Positions 17,648-25,756 of a stretch of 50,386 nt of DNA are shown in pieces. The notes below the pieces were generated by a model, which saw only the letters and a list, made by a program, of their open reading frames with translations, was not told where the DNA came from and searched no databases. A program made the position numbers and the translations under genes. Within the stretch, counting starts at the first letter, position 1, and every line of letters starts with the position of its first letter. The DNA comes from Betaproteobacteria bacterium (GTDB lineage: Bacteria > Pseudomonadota > Gammaproteobacteria > Burkholderiales > SG8-39): the NCBI GenBank assembly GCA_947478805.1, contig CANJXQ010000014.1, positions 1-50,386 of the forward strand, read 5' to 3'.

Positions 17648-18103
17648 TCACCCTTTCCGCTTGACCATGCGCAGCGGCGTGTACTCGAGGATCTTGGTGC
17701 CGTTCTGGGTGAACACGGAATTGCGCGTGCGCACCAGGCCGCGATCGGGCTTGCTGGTGGCGCGCGACTCGATCACTTCCACTTCCACGTGGATGGTGTC
17801 GCCCGCGAATGTCGGCCCGAGCACCTTCATCTCCATGTCGAGGAATGCAAGGCCTGTCTTCTGCAGCACCGTCTGCATGAGCTGGCCTTCGGCAAACCCG
17901 AGTACCAGGATAGCGGGCACGAGGCGCCCCTTGATCACCGACTCGTTCTTCAGGTATTCGGTGTTGGTGAACAGCACCTCCAGCATGCCGGTGCAATTGA
18001 TCACATTGATGATGTCGGACTCGGTGACGGTGCGGCCGATGGTCCTGAACTTGAGGCCGAGCGGCAGATCCTCGAAATACTTTCCAATGCCTACCGTTTC
18101 CAT
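17648..18103 (-). CDS. MaoC family dehydratase
   Basis: A single hotdog-fold protein of 151 residues related to MaoC/(R)-specific enoyl-CoA hydratases. It has FEDLPLGLKF at the N-terminus, a TVTESDIINVINCTG region and a GDTIHVEVEVIES strand. The usual hydratase Asp and His lie in a FA-x-x-T-GDxNPxH motif; the equivalent region here reads TESDIINVINCTG, without an obvious His, so catalytic activity is uncertain. The ATG at 18103 is chosen for its GGGAG ribosome site. It diverges from the quinone oxidoreductase gene. Confidence 0.82.
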   Translation of the reverse strand: METVGIGKYFEDLPLGLKFRTIGRTVTESDIINVINCTGMLEVLFTNTEYLKNESVIKGRLVPAILVLGFAEGQLMQTVLQKTGLAFLDMEMKVLGPTFAGDTIHVEVEVIESRATSKPDRGLVRTRNSVFTQNGTKILEYTPLRMVKRKG

Positions 18104-18275
18104 TGCGCGCACTCCCTTGATGTGGATATCGATGACCGATTCTACAGTCCCGGCGGGGCAATCCAGTCATGGCACCCAGACGCACGCGACGAATGCTATC
18201 CTGCGCGCGCCGCCGCATCGGCGGCACCGTCAATCGTCATGCTCACACCCTCCTCCCACGCGCCCCGAGGTATTC

Positions 18276-19235
18276 ATGAAAGCCATCCGCTGCTCGCAAC
18301 TGGGCCTGCCTGATTCGCTGACGCTCGACGACATCGATGCGCCCGTCGCCGGCGCGGGTGAAGTCCTCATCGAGGTCAGGGCTGCGGGCGTCAACTTCCC
18401 CGATGTGCTGATCATCCAGGGCAAGTACCAGATCAAGCCGACGCTGCCCTTCACACCAGGATATGAAGTGGCGGGCGTCGTTACCGCCGTGGGCGATGGC
18501 GTCACGCACCTCAAGGTCGGCGACCATGCGGTGGCGCAGACGGCGCTGGGCGGATTCGCCGAAGCAGTGAAAGTCCCCGCTCGACTGTGCTTTGCCATGC
18601 CGTCATCGATTCCCTTCGTCGATGCGGCGGCGTTCCCGATCGCCTACGGAACCAGCTACTACGCGCTGAAGGACCGCGGCCGGCTGCAGCCGGGCGAGAC
18701 GCTGCTGGTGCTCGGCGCCTCGGGCGGCGTGGGGCTGGCCGCGGTGCAACTGGGAAAGATCATGGGCGCGCGGGTCATCGCCTGCGCCTCTTCCGACGAG
18801 AAACTGGCCGCGTGCAAGGCGCACGGCGCCGATGAACTGGTGAACTACGCCCGCGAGGACCTGCGCGAGGCGATCAAGCGCATCTGCGCGGGCAAGGGTG
18901 TCGACGTAGTGCTCGACCCCGTTGGCGGGGCCTACGCCGAGCCCTGCGTGCGCGGCATGGCGTGGAAGGGTCGCTACCTCGTGGTGGGATTTGCGGCAGG
19001 CGAAATTCCGAGGATTCCCCTGAATCTTGCGCTCCTGAAAGGCTGCGCCATTGTCGGCGTGGCCTGCATCGAACCGGCCGGCAGCCCGGACAATTTCCGG
19101 CAACTGATCGCCTGGGTGGCCGACGGCACGCTCAAGCCCGTGGTCAGCGCGACTTATCCGCTCGCACGCACCGCAGACGCGCTCCGTGACATGATGAATC
19201 GCAAGGTGCAAGGCAAGGCGGTCATCGTTCCCTAG
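18276..19235 (+). CDS. NADPH:quinone oxidoreductase family protein (zinc-independent MDR)
   Basis: Medium-chain dehydrogenase/reductase of 319 residues, in the quinone oxidoreductase branch without structural zinc. The catalytic-domain signature GVNFPDVLIIQGKY and GYEVAGVV and the Rossmann motif LGASGGVGLAAVQLGK are clear. VDVVLDPVGG and AGEIPRIPLNLALLKG are typical of this branch, which also contains acryloyl/crotonyl-CoA reductase-like enzymes. The ATG at 18276 has a GAGG ribosome site. A much longer frame extends upstream but has no coding features there. The neighbour, a divergent MaoC gene, hints at acyl-CoA metabolism. Confidence 0.92.
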   Translation: MKAIRCSQLGLPDSLTLDDIDAPVAGAGEVLIEVRAAGVNFPDVLIIQGKYQIKPTLPFTPGYEVAGVVTAVGDGVTHLKVGDHAVAQTALGGFAEAVKVPARLCFAMPSSIPFVDAAAFPIAYGTSYYALKDRGRLQPGETLLVLGASGGVGLAAVQLGKIMGARVIACASSDEKLAACKAHGADELVNYAREDLREAIKRICAGKGVDVVLDPVGGAYAEPCVRGMAWKGRYLVVGFAAGEIPRIPLNLALLKGCAIVGVACIEPAGSPDNFRQLIAWVADGTLKPVVSATYPLARTADALRDMMNRKVQGKAVIVP

Positions 19236-19281
19236 CGAACCCGGGGGCCGCGAAGAGCCCGTGACGCCACGGGTAGCAGCA

Positions 19282-19821
19282 TCACACCAGGCCGGCCAGC
19301 CCGATGGCAGCGCCGGCGCCGATCACCCACAGCGGGTGGATGCGCGTGGTGAGCAGCAGGACGAGGCTGATCAGGGTCAGCAGCGCCGCGTGCCAATCCT
19401 TGTCCACGGTGTTGGCCAGCACCCAGCTCGACGAAAGCATGAGCGCGGCCGACACTGGTGCCAGGCCGTTTTTCAGCAGGCGCTGGATCCGCCCGTCACC
19501 ACCGACGACCCCTGTGCGCACGAGGAAATAGGTCAACAGGCAGGACGGCACGACTACGGCTGCGACCACGGCCAACGCGCCCCACCAGCCCGCGACGTGC
19601 CGCCCGATCAGCGTGACGTAAAGAAAATTCGGCCCCGGAGAGGCCTGCCCGAGGGTGTAGAACGCGACGAACTGTTCGTCGCTCAGCCAGTGGTGCTGCT
19701 CCACCACGAAGCGGTGGACCTCCGGCAGCACGGCTCCCAGGCCGCTGCCGATGGCCACCATGGAAAGCACGCCCAGGTGGGTCGCCAGTTGCCACAGCGC
19801 CGAGTCGAAAAACGCGTCCAT
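19282..19821 (-). CDS. chromate transporter, short-chain CHR C-half (pair 2)
   Basis: A 179-residue CHR-domain membrane protein, half the size of full ChrA. Motifs are IGSGLGAVLPEVHRFVVE, ASPGPNFLYVTLIG and SSWVLANTVDKDW, with about six hydrophobic segments. The ATG overlaps the stop of the preceding gene by one base (TGATG), so the two halves are translationally coupled and probably form a heterodimer, as known for short-chain CHR pairs. The family exports chromate by proton coupling; other members have unclear substrates. Confidence 0.92.
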   Translation of the reverse strand: MDAFFDSALWQLATHLGVLSMVAIGSGLGAVLPEVHRFVVEQHHWLSDEQFVAFYTLGQASPGPNFLYVTLIGRHVAGWWGALAVVAAVVVPSCLLTYFLVRTGVVGGDGRIQRLLKNGLAPVSAALMLSSSWVLANTVDKDWHAALLTLISLVLLLTTRIHPLWVIGAGAAIGLAGLV

Positions 19822-20414
19822 CACCGCGCCCGCCATATCAGCCAGACCGATACCGGCGCGGCAATAATGAAAACCCCGAGAAACGGCAGGCGCAGCAGCC
19901 CGATGGCGATGAACACGCAGGCTGCGATCGCGAAGTGCCGCCAGCGGCGCGGCAGGTTGCGCAGCATCTTGATTCCCGTCGCCATCGACAGGCCGACGGC
20001 TGCCGCAGACATGCCGGTGAGTGCGCGGCGCACGGGCGCCAGATCGCCGACGGTTGCGTAAGCCGTGCCCACGGCAAGCAGCACCAGCACCGGCCACATG
20101 ATCAGGCCCAGCACCGCGGCGATCGCGCCGCGCGCTCCAGCGTAGCGGTAACCCACCATGGTGGCGACATTGTTGACCACCGAGCCCGGCAACATTTGCC
20201 CAAATGCCCAGGTTGCGGCGAAGTCGGTGTGGTTGAGCCAGCGCGTGCGCTCCACCAGCGTGCGATAGACCATCGGGAACACGCCGCCGAATCCACCCAG
20301 CGACATGCGCGAGAACGCGACGTAGAGTTGCCAGGGACTAACGCGCGCCGCTTCGGCGGGCGCCACCACTGGTACTGCTGCAGCGTCATTGCTACCCTGG
20401 GGATTGCCGCTCAC
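19821..20414 (-). CDS. chromate transporter, short-chain CHR N-half (pair 2)
   Basis: CHR-domain protein of 197 residues with MSLGGFGGVFPMVYR and FGQMLPGSVVNNVATMVGY. In the first CHR domain the usual PGP motif is changed to PGS, unlike its counterpart in pair 1. The GTG start overlaps the stop of the previous gene (GTGA), so all four CHR genes are chained by overlaps. An upstream in-frame start would extend the N-terminus into the previous gene and is less likely. Confidence 0.9.
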   Translation of the reverse strand: MSGNPQGSNDAAAVPVVAPAEAARVSPWQLYVAFSRMSLGGFGGVFPMVYRTLVERTRWLNHTDFAATWAFGQMLPGSVVNNVATMVGYRYAGARGAIAAVLGLIMWPVLVLLAVGTAYATVGDLAPVRRALTGMSAAAVGLSMATGIKMLRNLPRRWRHFAIAACVFIAIGLLRLPFLGVFIIAAPVSVWLIWRAR

Positions 20415-20965
20415 AACAGGCCCAGCCCGCCCAGCAGCGCACCCAGCGCGATCAACCACAGCGGGTGCACGCGGGTCCTGAGCAGGACGACGACGAATAC
20501 GATCGTCATCAGCGCCGCACGCCAGCTGTCATCCACTGTATTGGCCAGCACCCAGCCGCTGGCGAGCAGCAAGCCAGCGGACAACGGCACGAGGCTGCGG
20601 CGAAACGCCTTCTGCAGCGCGCCGGACTCGCGCCCCGACCCCAGGCGGATGACCGCGTAGCAGACCAGCGCCGGGGGCAGTGCCACCGCAATGCTCCCGG
20701 CAATGGTTCCCTTCCAGCCCGCGACCTGCCAGCCGATGAGCGCGATGTACAGGAAGTTCGGTCCCGGGGAGGCCTGGGCCATGGCGAACGCCGAGGTGAA
20801 CTGCTCGCTGCTGACCCAGTGATTGGTCTCGACGACAAGGCGGTGCACGTCGGGCATGACGGCGATCATGCCTCCGCCAATGGCCGTGCCTGAGAGCAGC
20901 GCGATATGCATGCAGAACTGCCACAAGGCAGAGCTGGTGAGCGCGCCGATCCAGGCAGCGTCCAT
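20411..20965 (-). CDS. chromate transporter, short-chain CHR C-half (pair 1)
   Basis: A 184-residue CHR-domain protein with GGGMIAVMPDVHRLVVE, ASPGPNFLYIALIGWQ and SGWVLANTVDDSW. It is closely similar to the C-half of pair 2, so the pair duplicated as a unit or converged. ATG 20965 overlaps the stop of the N-half (TGATG). It is a membrane protein of about six helices. Confidence 0.92.
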   Translation of the reverse strand: MDAAWIGALTSSALWQFCMHIALLSGTAIGGGMIAVMPDVHRLVVETNHWVSSEQFTSAFAMAQASPGPNFLYIALIGWQVAGWKGTIAGSIAVALPPALVCYAVIRLGSGRESGALQKAFRRSLVPLSAGLLLASGWVLANTVDDSWRAALMTIVFVVVLLRTRVHPLWLIALGALLGGLGLL

Positions 20966-21639
20966 CAACGGGGCTCTTTCCAGGCAAACCAGAAGGACAG
21001 CGGCAGCAGCAAGGCCATGACGATGAAGAAGGACACATGCGCCAATCCCAGCAGTACAAAGGCCAGTACCACCACCAGCCAGGGCCGCACGCGCCGGGGA
21101 ACGGCGACGGCCATCTTGATGCCCATGACGATGATCAGCGCCACCGCCGCGGCGGACATGCCGGAGAGCGCCTTGCGGAACGCGGCAATATCGCCCAGCT
21201 GATGGTAGGCGAGGCCCAGCACCATCATCAGCAGGGTCGGCACGGTAATGATGCCCAAGACCGCTGCCGCACCACCCCGCCACCCCGAATCACGGTGACC
21301 CACAATCTGCGCGATGTGCAGAATCGGCGGCCCCGGCATCATCTGCGCAATGGCAAAGAGCTCGGCAAATTCCGTCTTGTCGAGCCATTGCCGTTTCTCG
21401 ACCAGCATGCGATAGGCGAACGGCAGCACGCCGCCGAATCCGGAGATCGTGAGCAATGAAAACGAGATGAAAAGTTGCAGCGGACCAATAGTCGGCTTAC
21501 CGTCGGTCGGCTTGCCATGGGTCGGCTTGCCAGCGTTCCCCCTGCCAGCGCCGGGTCCACCGGCGGGCGTCGGGGCTTGGTTGGCGACTGCTGTCTCGTC
21601 GGTTGCGTCCCCGGCCGCGCCGGCGTTCGAATCAGGCAT
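20965..21639 (-). CDS. chromate transporter, short-chain CHR N-half (pair 1)
   Basis: First gene of the four-gene CHR chain, 224 residues. A Gly/Pro/Ala-rich N-terminal extension contains a GKPT repeat (GKPTHGKPTDGKPTIG), encoded by three 15-bp direct repeats at about 21490-21537, before the first membrane segment. The CHR core has TISGFGGVLPFAYR and the standard PGP motif (QMMPGPPILH). Upstream about 180 bp separate it from the divergent rfaE2 gene. The extension is unusual for the family and may mean the real start is further inside. Confidence 0.88.
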   Translation of the reverse strand: MPDSNAGAAGDATDETAVANQAPTPAGGPGAGRGNAGKPTHGKPTDGKPTIGPLQLFISFSLLTISGFGGVLPFAYRMLVEKRQWLDKTEFAELFAIAQMMPGPPILHIAQIVGHRDSGWRGGAAAVLGIITVPTLLMMVLGLAYHQLGDIAAFRKALSGMSAAAVALIIVMGIKMAVAVPRRVRPWLVVVLAFVLLGLAHVSFFIVMALLLPLSFWFAWKEPR

Positions 21640-21817
21640 GCGCCGATTTTAAGAGATCATTACACCCAGCGGGAACATTCCCCGCCAAGTCCCTGCACCA
21701 TAGCGGCCCTGTGCGCTCGGTTACAATGAATCGGTCAAGAGTGTCCGAAGGTACTCAGCGCAAAGCGCCCGAGACCCCGACCGCGAACGGTTACAGCAGC
21801 CAACCAAGCACATTGTC

Positions 21818-22309
21818 ATGACCACCTACGCGCCACCTGCGTTCGAAGCCAAGCGATGCACGCCAGCCAATCTTGCGCGGCGCGTCTCCATGCTCGCCAA
21901 GCCACTGGTGTTCACCAACGGCGTGTTCGACATCCTGCACCGCGGCCACGTGACCTACCTTGCCCAGGCCCGCGCGCTGGGTGTGTCGCTGGTGCTGGCG
22001 CTCAACAGCGACGCCTCGGCGCGACGCCTGGGAAAAGGCGACGACCGGCCCATCAACAGTCTCGAGGATCGCATGGCAGTGGTTGCGGCGCTCGAGTCGG
22101 TGGACCTCGTCACCTGGTTCGAGGAAGACACGCCGCTCGAGACCATCCTGCGCTGCCATCCGAATGTGCTGGTCAAGGGCGGCGACTGGAAGCCGGAAGA
22201 CATCATCGGCTCGACCGAGGTGCAAGGCTGGGGCGGCAGCGTGCATTCGATCCCGTTCGAGCACCAGCGCTCGACCACGGCGCTGGTGTCGCGCATTCGC
22301 AACCTCTGA
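21818..22309 (+). CDS. rfaE2: D-glycero-beta-D-manno-heptose 1-phosphate adenylyltransferase
   Basis: RfaE domain II protein (HldC-like), 163 residues. It makes ADP-heptose from heptose 1-phosphate and ATP for the LPS inner core. The nucleotidyltransferase motif is FTNGVFDILHRGHVTYL with the HxGH signature; NSDASARRLGKG, RPINSLEDR and VLVKGGDWKPEDI follow, as in HldE C-terminal domains. In E. coli this domain is fused to the kinase; here it stands alone, as in many betaproteobacteria. No clear ribosome site precedes the ATG. Confidence 0.94.
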   Translation: MTTYAPPAFEAKRCTPANLARRVSMLAKPLVFTNGVFDILHRGHVTYLAQARALGVSLVLALNSDASARRLGKGDDRPINSLEDRMAVVAALESVDLVTWFEEDTPLETILRCHPNVLVKGGDWKPEDIIGSTEVQGWGGSVHSIPFEHQRSTTALVSRIRNL

Positions 22310-22316
22310 TCGGGCG

Positions 22317-22829
22317 CTAAAGGTCCAGGCCCATGTATACCGCACCCGGCAACGGGTTGGGGTAGTAAGGGGCGGTATCGCGAAACCCGAGTGAGCGGTA
22401 CAAGGCCATGGCCGCATCCATCGTCGACAGGGTGTCCAGCACCAGTTTCTCGTAACCCGCCTCGCGCGCCTCGGCAACGATGCGCTCCCCAAGCACCCGT
22501 CCGATGCCACTTCCACGAAACGCAGGGCGCACCCACAGCCGCTTGACCTCGCCCGTGCGCGCATCGAGCCTGCGCAGCGCAATGCACCCGGATGCCTGCC
22601 CGTCGTGCATTGCCAACAACAGCCGCCCGTCGGGTCGTGCGTAGGCGCCGGGCAGCCCGGCCAGTTCCGCATCGAACCCCTGGAAGCCGAGGTCCACATT
22701 CAGCCATGCGACATACTCGAGGAACAACTCGCGCACGCGCGCGAGTTCCAGTGAACTGACCGAGGGCCGCGAGAGATCGTGAATGACATCTCGCGGCGGC
22801 TTTTTTCCCGACGCCGGCACGCGTGCCAT
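22317..22829 (-). CDS. GNAT family N-acetyltransferase
   Basis: About 170 residues with one GNAT domain. The acetyl-CoA-binding motif A reads RLWVRPAFRGSGIGRVLGE, and KLVLDTLSTMDAAMALYRSLGF is the typical motif B. The acceptor is unknown. The ATG at 22829 overlaps the stop of the SPOR gene by one base (TGATG), so it is the last gene of the birA-coaX-SPOR-GNAT chain. Confidence 0.9.
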   Translation of the reverse strand: MARVPASGKKPPRDVIHDLSRPSVSSLELARVRELFLEYVAWLNVDLGFQGFDAELAGLPGAYARPDGRLLLAMHDGQASGCIALRRLDARTGEVKRLWVRPAFRGSGIGRVLGERIVAEAREAGYEKLVLDTLSTMDAAMALYRSLGFRDTAPYYPNPLPGAVYMGLDL

Positions 22830-23491
22830 CACTTGGCATCCGCCGGCACCGCCGGCTTTGCGCACTCCTTCAGCTCGACGCTCGGGAATGCCGCCTTGAT
22901 TTCGACGAGTTTCGCGTTGGTGGCATCGTCAACAGCGCGAATTTCGTACACCACGCGCTGCACCGGCGTGGCCCGCCGACCGACCTGTGCCGTGCGAACA
23001 CCCCGCACGCGTAATTCTTCCAGTCGATTGCGCGCGGCCTCCTCGGACCGCAATACCCCCAGCGATATGGCGAACTGGAACTTGGGGTCATCCACAAGGA
23101 TGAAATATTCCTGGATCCCGAGGCGCTTGAGCTCGGCAACCTTCTTTTGCGCCCCCTCGCGCCCTGACTGTGGCGGCATGAATACCCACCAGTTAGCGCT
23201 CTCGTCGATGCGGTGCTGGCTCAAGCGCCCGCCCAACGCCAGGGCCGCCAGCTGCTCATCCACCTTGCCCGCGTCGGCAAGGTTGAAGCTGCCCAACTCC
23301 ACGCAGGCGACCGTCTTGGGCGGCTCGCGCCGCGCCGCAGCCAGTTGGTCCGGCGACAGCACGCGAATGGCCTCGCGATTGATCTGCTGGTCGACGAGAT
23401 GCGTCTCACCCGCCGCCTGCAGGGCGCTGTACTGCGTCCAGGCAAGAAAAACCAGGTTGGCCAGGAGCAGCAGGAGCAGGAACACTCTCAT
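22829..23491 (-). CDS. membrane-anchored SPOR-domain-like protein
   Basis: A 220-residue protein. An N-terminal helix (residues 3-18, VFLLLLLLANLVFLAW) anchors it in the inner membrane. Then comes a CVELGSF strand, WWVFMPPQ, and a stretch FQFAISLGVLRSEEAARNRLEELRVRGVRTAQ that fits a SPOR fold, which binds denuded septal glycan in other proteins. It overlaps coaX by 4 bp (ATGA). A gene of this type after coaX is common in betaproteobacteria. The role in division is an inference. Confidence 0.82.
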   Translation of the reverse strand: MRVFLLLLLLANLVFLAWTQYSALQAAGETHLVDQQINREAIRVLSPDQLAAARREPPKTVACVELGSFNLADAGKVDEQLAALALGGRLSQHRIDESANWWVFMPPQSGREGAQKKVAELKRLGIQEYFILVDDPKFQFAISLGVLRSEEAARNRLEELRVRGVRTAQVGRRATPVQRVVYEIRAVDDATNAKLVEIKAAFPSVELKECAKPAVPADAK

Positions 23492-24252
23492 GTGACCTGT
23501 TCCAGGGCAATGCGTACCAGGCCATCGAGTACGAGGTGCTCGACGCGACGATGGGCAATGCGCAACTGCTCGGTGATGCGCGCCGCGGCCCCGCCGCAAA
23601 TCATGCAGGCGGCGCCTTGCGGGCTCGCCGCGGAGCTGCCCGACCACGCGCTCGCCAGCCGATGCATGCGCTCGATGGCCCCCACCTGCGCATGCAGCGC
23701 GCCCGACTCGATGGCATCTTCGGTGCTGCGCGGTTCATCGGCATAGACGCCATCCGCGAGCGGCAGGCGCGCCGTGTGCTCAGCCAGCGACCGCTTCATC
23801 AGGTCGAGCCCGGGCAGGATGACACCGCCGCGAAATTCACCCGACGCAGACAACAGGTCGATGGTCGTCGCGGTGCCGGCACCGACGACGACACAGGCGC
23901 CGGCCTGCACATGCCGCGCGCCGATCAACGCGGCCCACCGGTCCACCCCGAGGGTGGCAGGCGCGCCGTAGCGATTGATCACGCCGCATTGCCGCTCCAG
24001 CGAGCGCGCCCATGTAACCGGTGCATCGATGGGTGCAAGCGCCCGCTCGATGGCAGCGCGCACGCCGTCCCCGGCGACATTGGCGATGGCAACACGCGCA
24101 GGCAACGGCAGGCTGGCGAATGTCGGAACGATACCGGTGCGCGCGTCGCCCACCTCATCGTGTGTCATGGCGCCCACGCGAAGCCAGGCCGCGCCATTCC
24201 ACAGCCCCCACTTGATGCGCGTATTGCCGCAATCGATGGCGAGTATGTTCAT
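23488..24252 (-). CDS. coaX: type III pantothenate kinase
   Basis: CoaX, 254 residues, phosphorylates pantothenate in the first step of CoA synthesis and is insensitive to CoA. ASKHA-fold motifs are LAIDCGNTRIKWGL at the N-terminus, GVDRWAALIGARH and VVGAGTATTIDLL. It overlaps birA by 4 bp (ATGA). The birA-coaX order is conserved in betaproteobacteria. The window also holds panE earlier in the pantothenate route. Confidence 0.94.
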   Translation of the reverse strand: MNILAIDCGNTRIKWGLWNGAAWLRVGAMTHDEVGDARTGIVPTFASLPLPARVAIANVAGDGVRAAIERALAPIDAPVTWARSLERQCGVINRYGAPATLGVDRWAALIGARHVQAGACVVVGAGTATTIDLLSASGEFRGGVILPGLDLMKRSLAEHTARLPLADGVYADEPRSTEDAIESGALHAQVGAIERMHRLASAWSGSSAASPQGAACMICGGAAARITEQLRIAHRRVEHLVLDGLVRIALEQVT

Positions 24253-25361
24253 CCGAGTGGCCGTTTCACGATCGAGGGGATGCGCCCCTCGGGCTCCCCG
24301 GCATCAGGGGCCATGTCGGCAATTCCGGAATGGCCTCTAAGGGACACCTCGCCGCTGTGCACGCGCTCGATGCCGCGCGCCGAGCGCAGCAACAGCGCGC
24401 CGTCGTCCGCCACGCCCAGCGCCTCGCCCTCGTGCAGCGTGCGCTCCCCCTGCACGATGCTCACCTGCCGGCCGGCGTGCGCGTGGCGCGCAAGCCAGCC
24501 CTCGCGGAATGCCGCGAACCCCTCGCGCTCGTACCGCGGCAATGCCTCTGCGAGGCGCTCTAGGACGGCAGCAAGCAACGCGGTTCTCGTCAACGTCGCC
24601 CTGCCAGCAGCTTCGCTTTCGGGCAAGCCCGCAGACATCGCTGCGAGATCGGTCACCGGGCGCTCGATGCCGTCCGCCAGCACGGCAGGCAGACGCACGT
24701 TGAGACCAACACCGATGACCGCCGCGCTTGCGCCCTGCGGATCGCCGCTGACTTCAATCAGGATGCCGCCGAACTTGCGACCCTCATGCAACAGGTCGTT
24801 GGGCCACTTGAGCCCGATGCCGGCAATGCCACACGACTCCAAGGCCTCAGCCACAGCGACCGCCACCGCAAGCGACAGGCCCGACAGCGCCGCCGTGCCG
24901 CAGGCAAACCGCCATGCCAGCGAAAACGTGATGCTTGTTCCCAGGCCCGAAGCCCAGCGATTGCCGCGGCGCCCGCGCCCTGCGCTCTGGTGCTCGCAGG
25001 CAACCACGCGGCCCGGGGGCACGACCCCGACGCGTTGCATCAGGTAGGTGTTGGTGGATTCGCATTCATCCAGAACTTCCACGGATAGCGCAGGCGCATG
25101 CGCCGCAAGACGCCTGGCAAGATCGTGTGCATCCAGCAAGTCGAGCGGCTCGGCGAGACGATAGCCGCGGCCGCGCACCTTGAACACGCGCAGACCCAGC
25201 GCATCCACCCCGTGGATGCGGTGCCACACGGCCCCGCGCGTGCACCCGAAGTGCGCCGCCAGAACTTCTCCGGAATGGAAGTGTCCATCGGCTAGAAGCC
25301 TCAACAGGGGAAAAGGAATACGTGCGGCACTCACATTGGGCTCAGTCAAACGGGTTGGCAT
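24249..25361 (-). CDS. birA: biotin-[acetyl-CoA-carboxylase] ligase, with repeat-derived C-terminal tail
   Basis: BirA, 370 residues, makes biotinyl-AMP and attaches biotin to the acetyl-CoA carboxylase carrier protein. The N-terminal winged helix (residues 15-70, LADGHFHSGEVLA, HFGCTRGAVWHRI) suggests it also acts as a repressor. The ligase core has SAGRGRRGNRW and KWPNDLL. The family normally ends near GEVSLR; here about 28 more residues follow (GHSGIADMAPDAGEPEG and so on) encoded by an interspersed repeat (24263-24340). The stop then overlaps the coaX start. Confidence 0.94.
   Translation of the reverse strand: MPTRLTEPNVSAARIPFPLLRLLADGHFHSGEVLAAHFGCTRGAVWHRIHGVDALGLRVFKVRGRGYRLAEPLDLLDAHDLARRLAAHAPALSVEVLDECESTNTYLMQRVGVVPPGRVVACEHQSAGRGRRGNRWASGLGTSITFSLAWRFACGTAALSGLSLAVAVAVAEALESCGIAGIGLKWPNDLLHEGRKFGGILIEVSGDPQGASAAVIGVGLNVRLPAVLADGIERPVTDLAAMSAGLPESEAAGRATLTRTALLAAVLERLAEALPRYEREGFAAFREGWLARHAHAGRQVSIVQGERTLHEGEALGVADDGALLLRSARGIERVHSGEVSLRGHSGIADMAPDAGEPEGRIPSIVKRPLG
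24263..24340 (-). repeat. 78-bp double-hairpin repeat, copy R1, inside birA
   Basis: One of three copies (others at 42044-42121 and 42501-42576). Read on the minus strand it starts TTAGAGGCCATTCC and ends near GTGAAAC. It holds two inverted repeats: GGCCATTCC/GGAATGGCC-like arms, and GAGGGGNNNNCCCCTC. It is nearly identical to the copy at 42044. Here it is read through in frame as the C-terminal tail of BirA. Confidence 0.85.
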
Positions 25362-25756
25362 TGCGGCAGGGTTGCAGGCCGTCCGCGCGAAAGCTCGCGA
25401 GGCCCTTGCGTCGGGCCCACGATCTCCACAACGCAGCCCTCCGCATGCCGCCCGAAGGCTAGCATGGACGCGCTGGTGGCACCGGCCTACGCCAGACCCG
25501 CAACCGCCAGAGCGCTCGGCAACGCACGCTGAATCAGCAGTCGCAGGCGGCCCGCATGATCATTTCGCTCTTCCCAACCCGCACACTTACTTGAGAATCA
25601 TTATCATATGTAATTCGCTGGCAATCACTGGAAATTAATATACCCAGAATTGGTAGGGGAATTATAATGAAACGGATTCAATGATTTGTACATTCTCCTC
25701 GATGCATACCAGGTGACATGCATCATGCAGCGATTCCCGGCCGAATCAGAAGATTA
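25362..25756. other. 395-bp intergenic region between birA and the iron permease gene
   Basis: The region between two divergent genes. The birA-proximal half is GC-rich with nothing recognised. From 25590 the DNA becomes AT-rich and holds a Fur box (25592-25606) and a TATAAT sequence at 25663-25668. No clear -35 partner for this TATAAT was found. No gene is supported here. Confidence 0.7.
25592..25606. promoter_or_regulatory. Fur box upstream of the FTR1 gene
   Basis: The sequence TGAGAATCATTATCA matches the 7-1-7 Fur consensus TGATAATNATTATCA at every specified base except one. It lies about 150 bp upstream of an iron permease gene. A second, weaker site covers the start codon at 25759-25777 (13 of 19 bases of the long consensus). 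Fe-Fur would be expected to repress the gene when iron is ample. Confidence 0.75.

Noticed and set aside
17148-18275. N-terminal 376 codons of a long frame joined to the quinone oxidoreductase
   Set aside because: The part before 18276 is antisense to pyrF and MaoC and shows no domain; the oxidoreductase starts cleanly at an ATG with a ribosome site.
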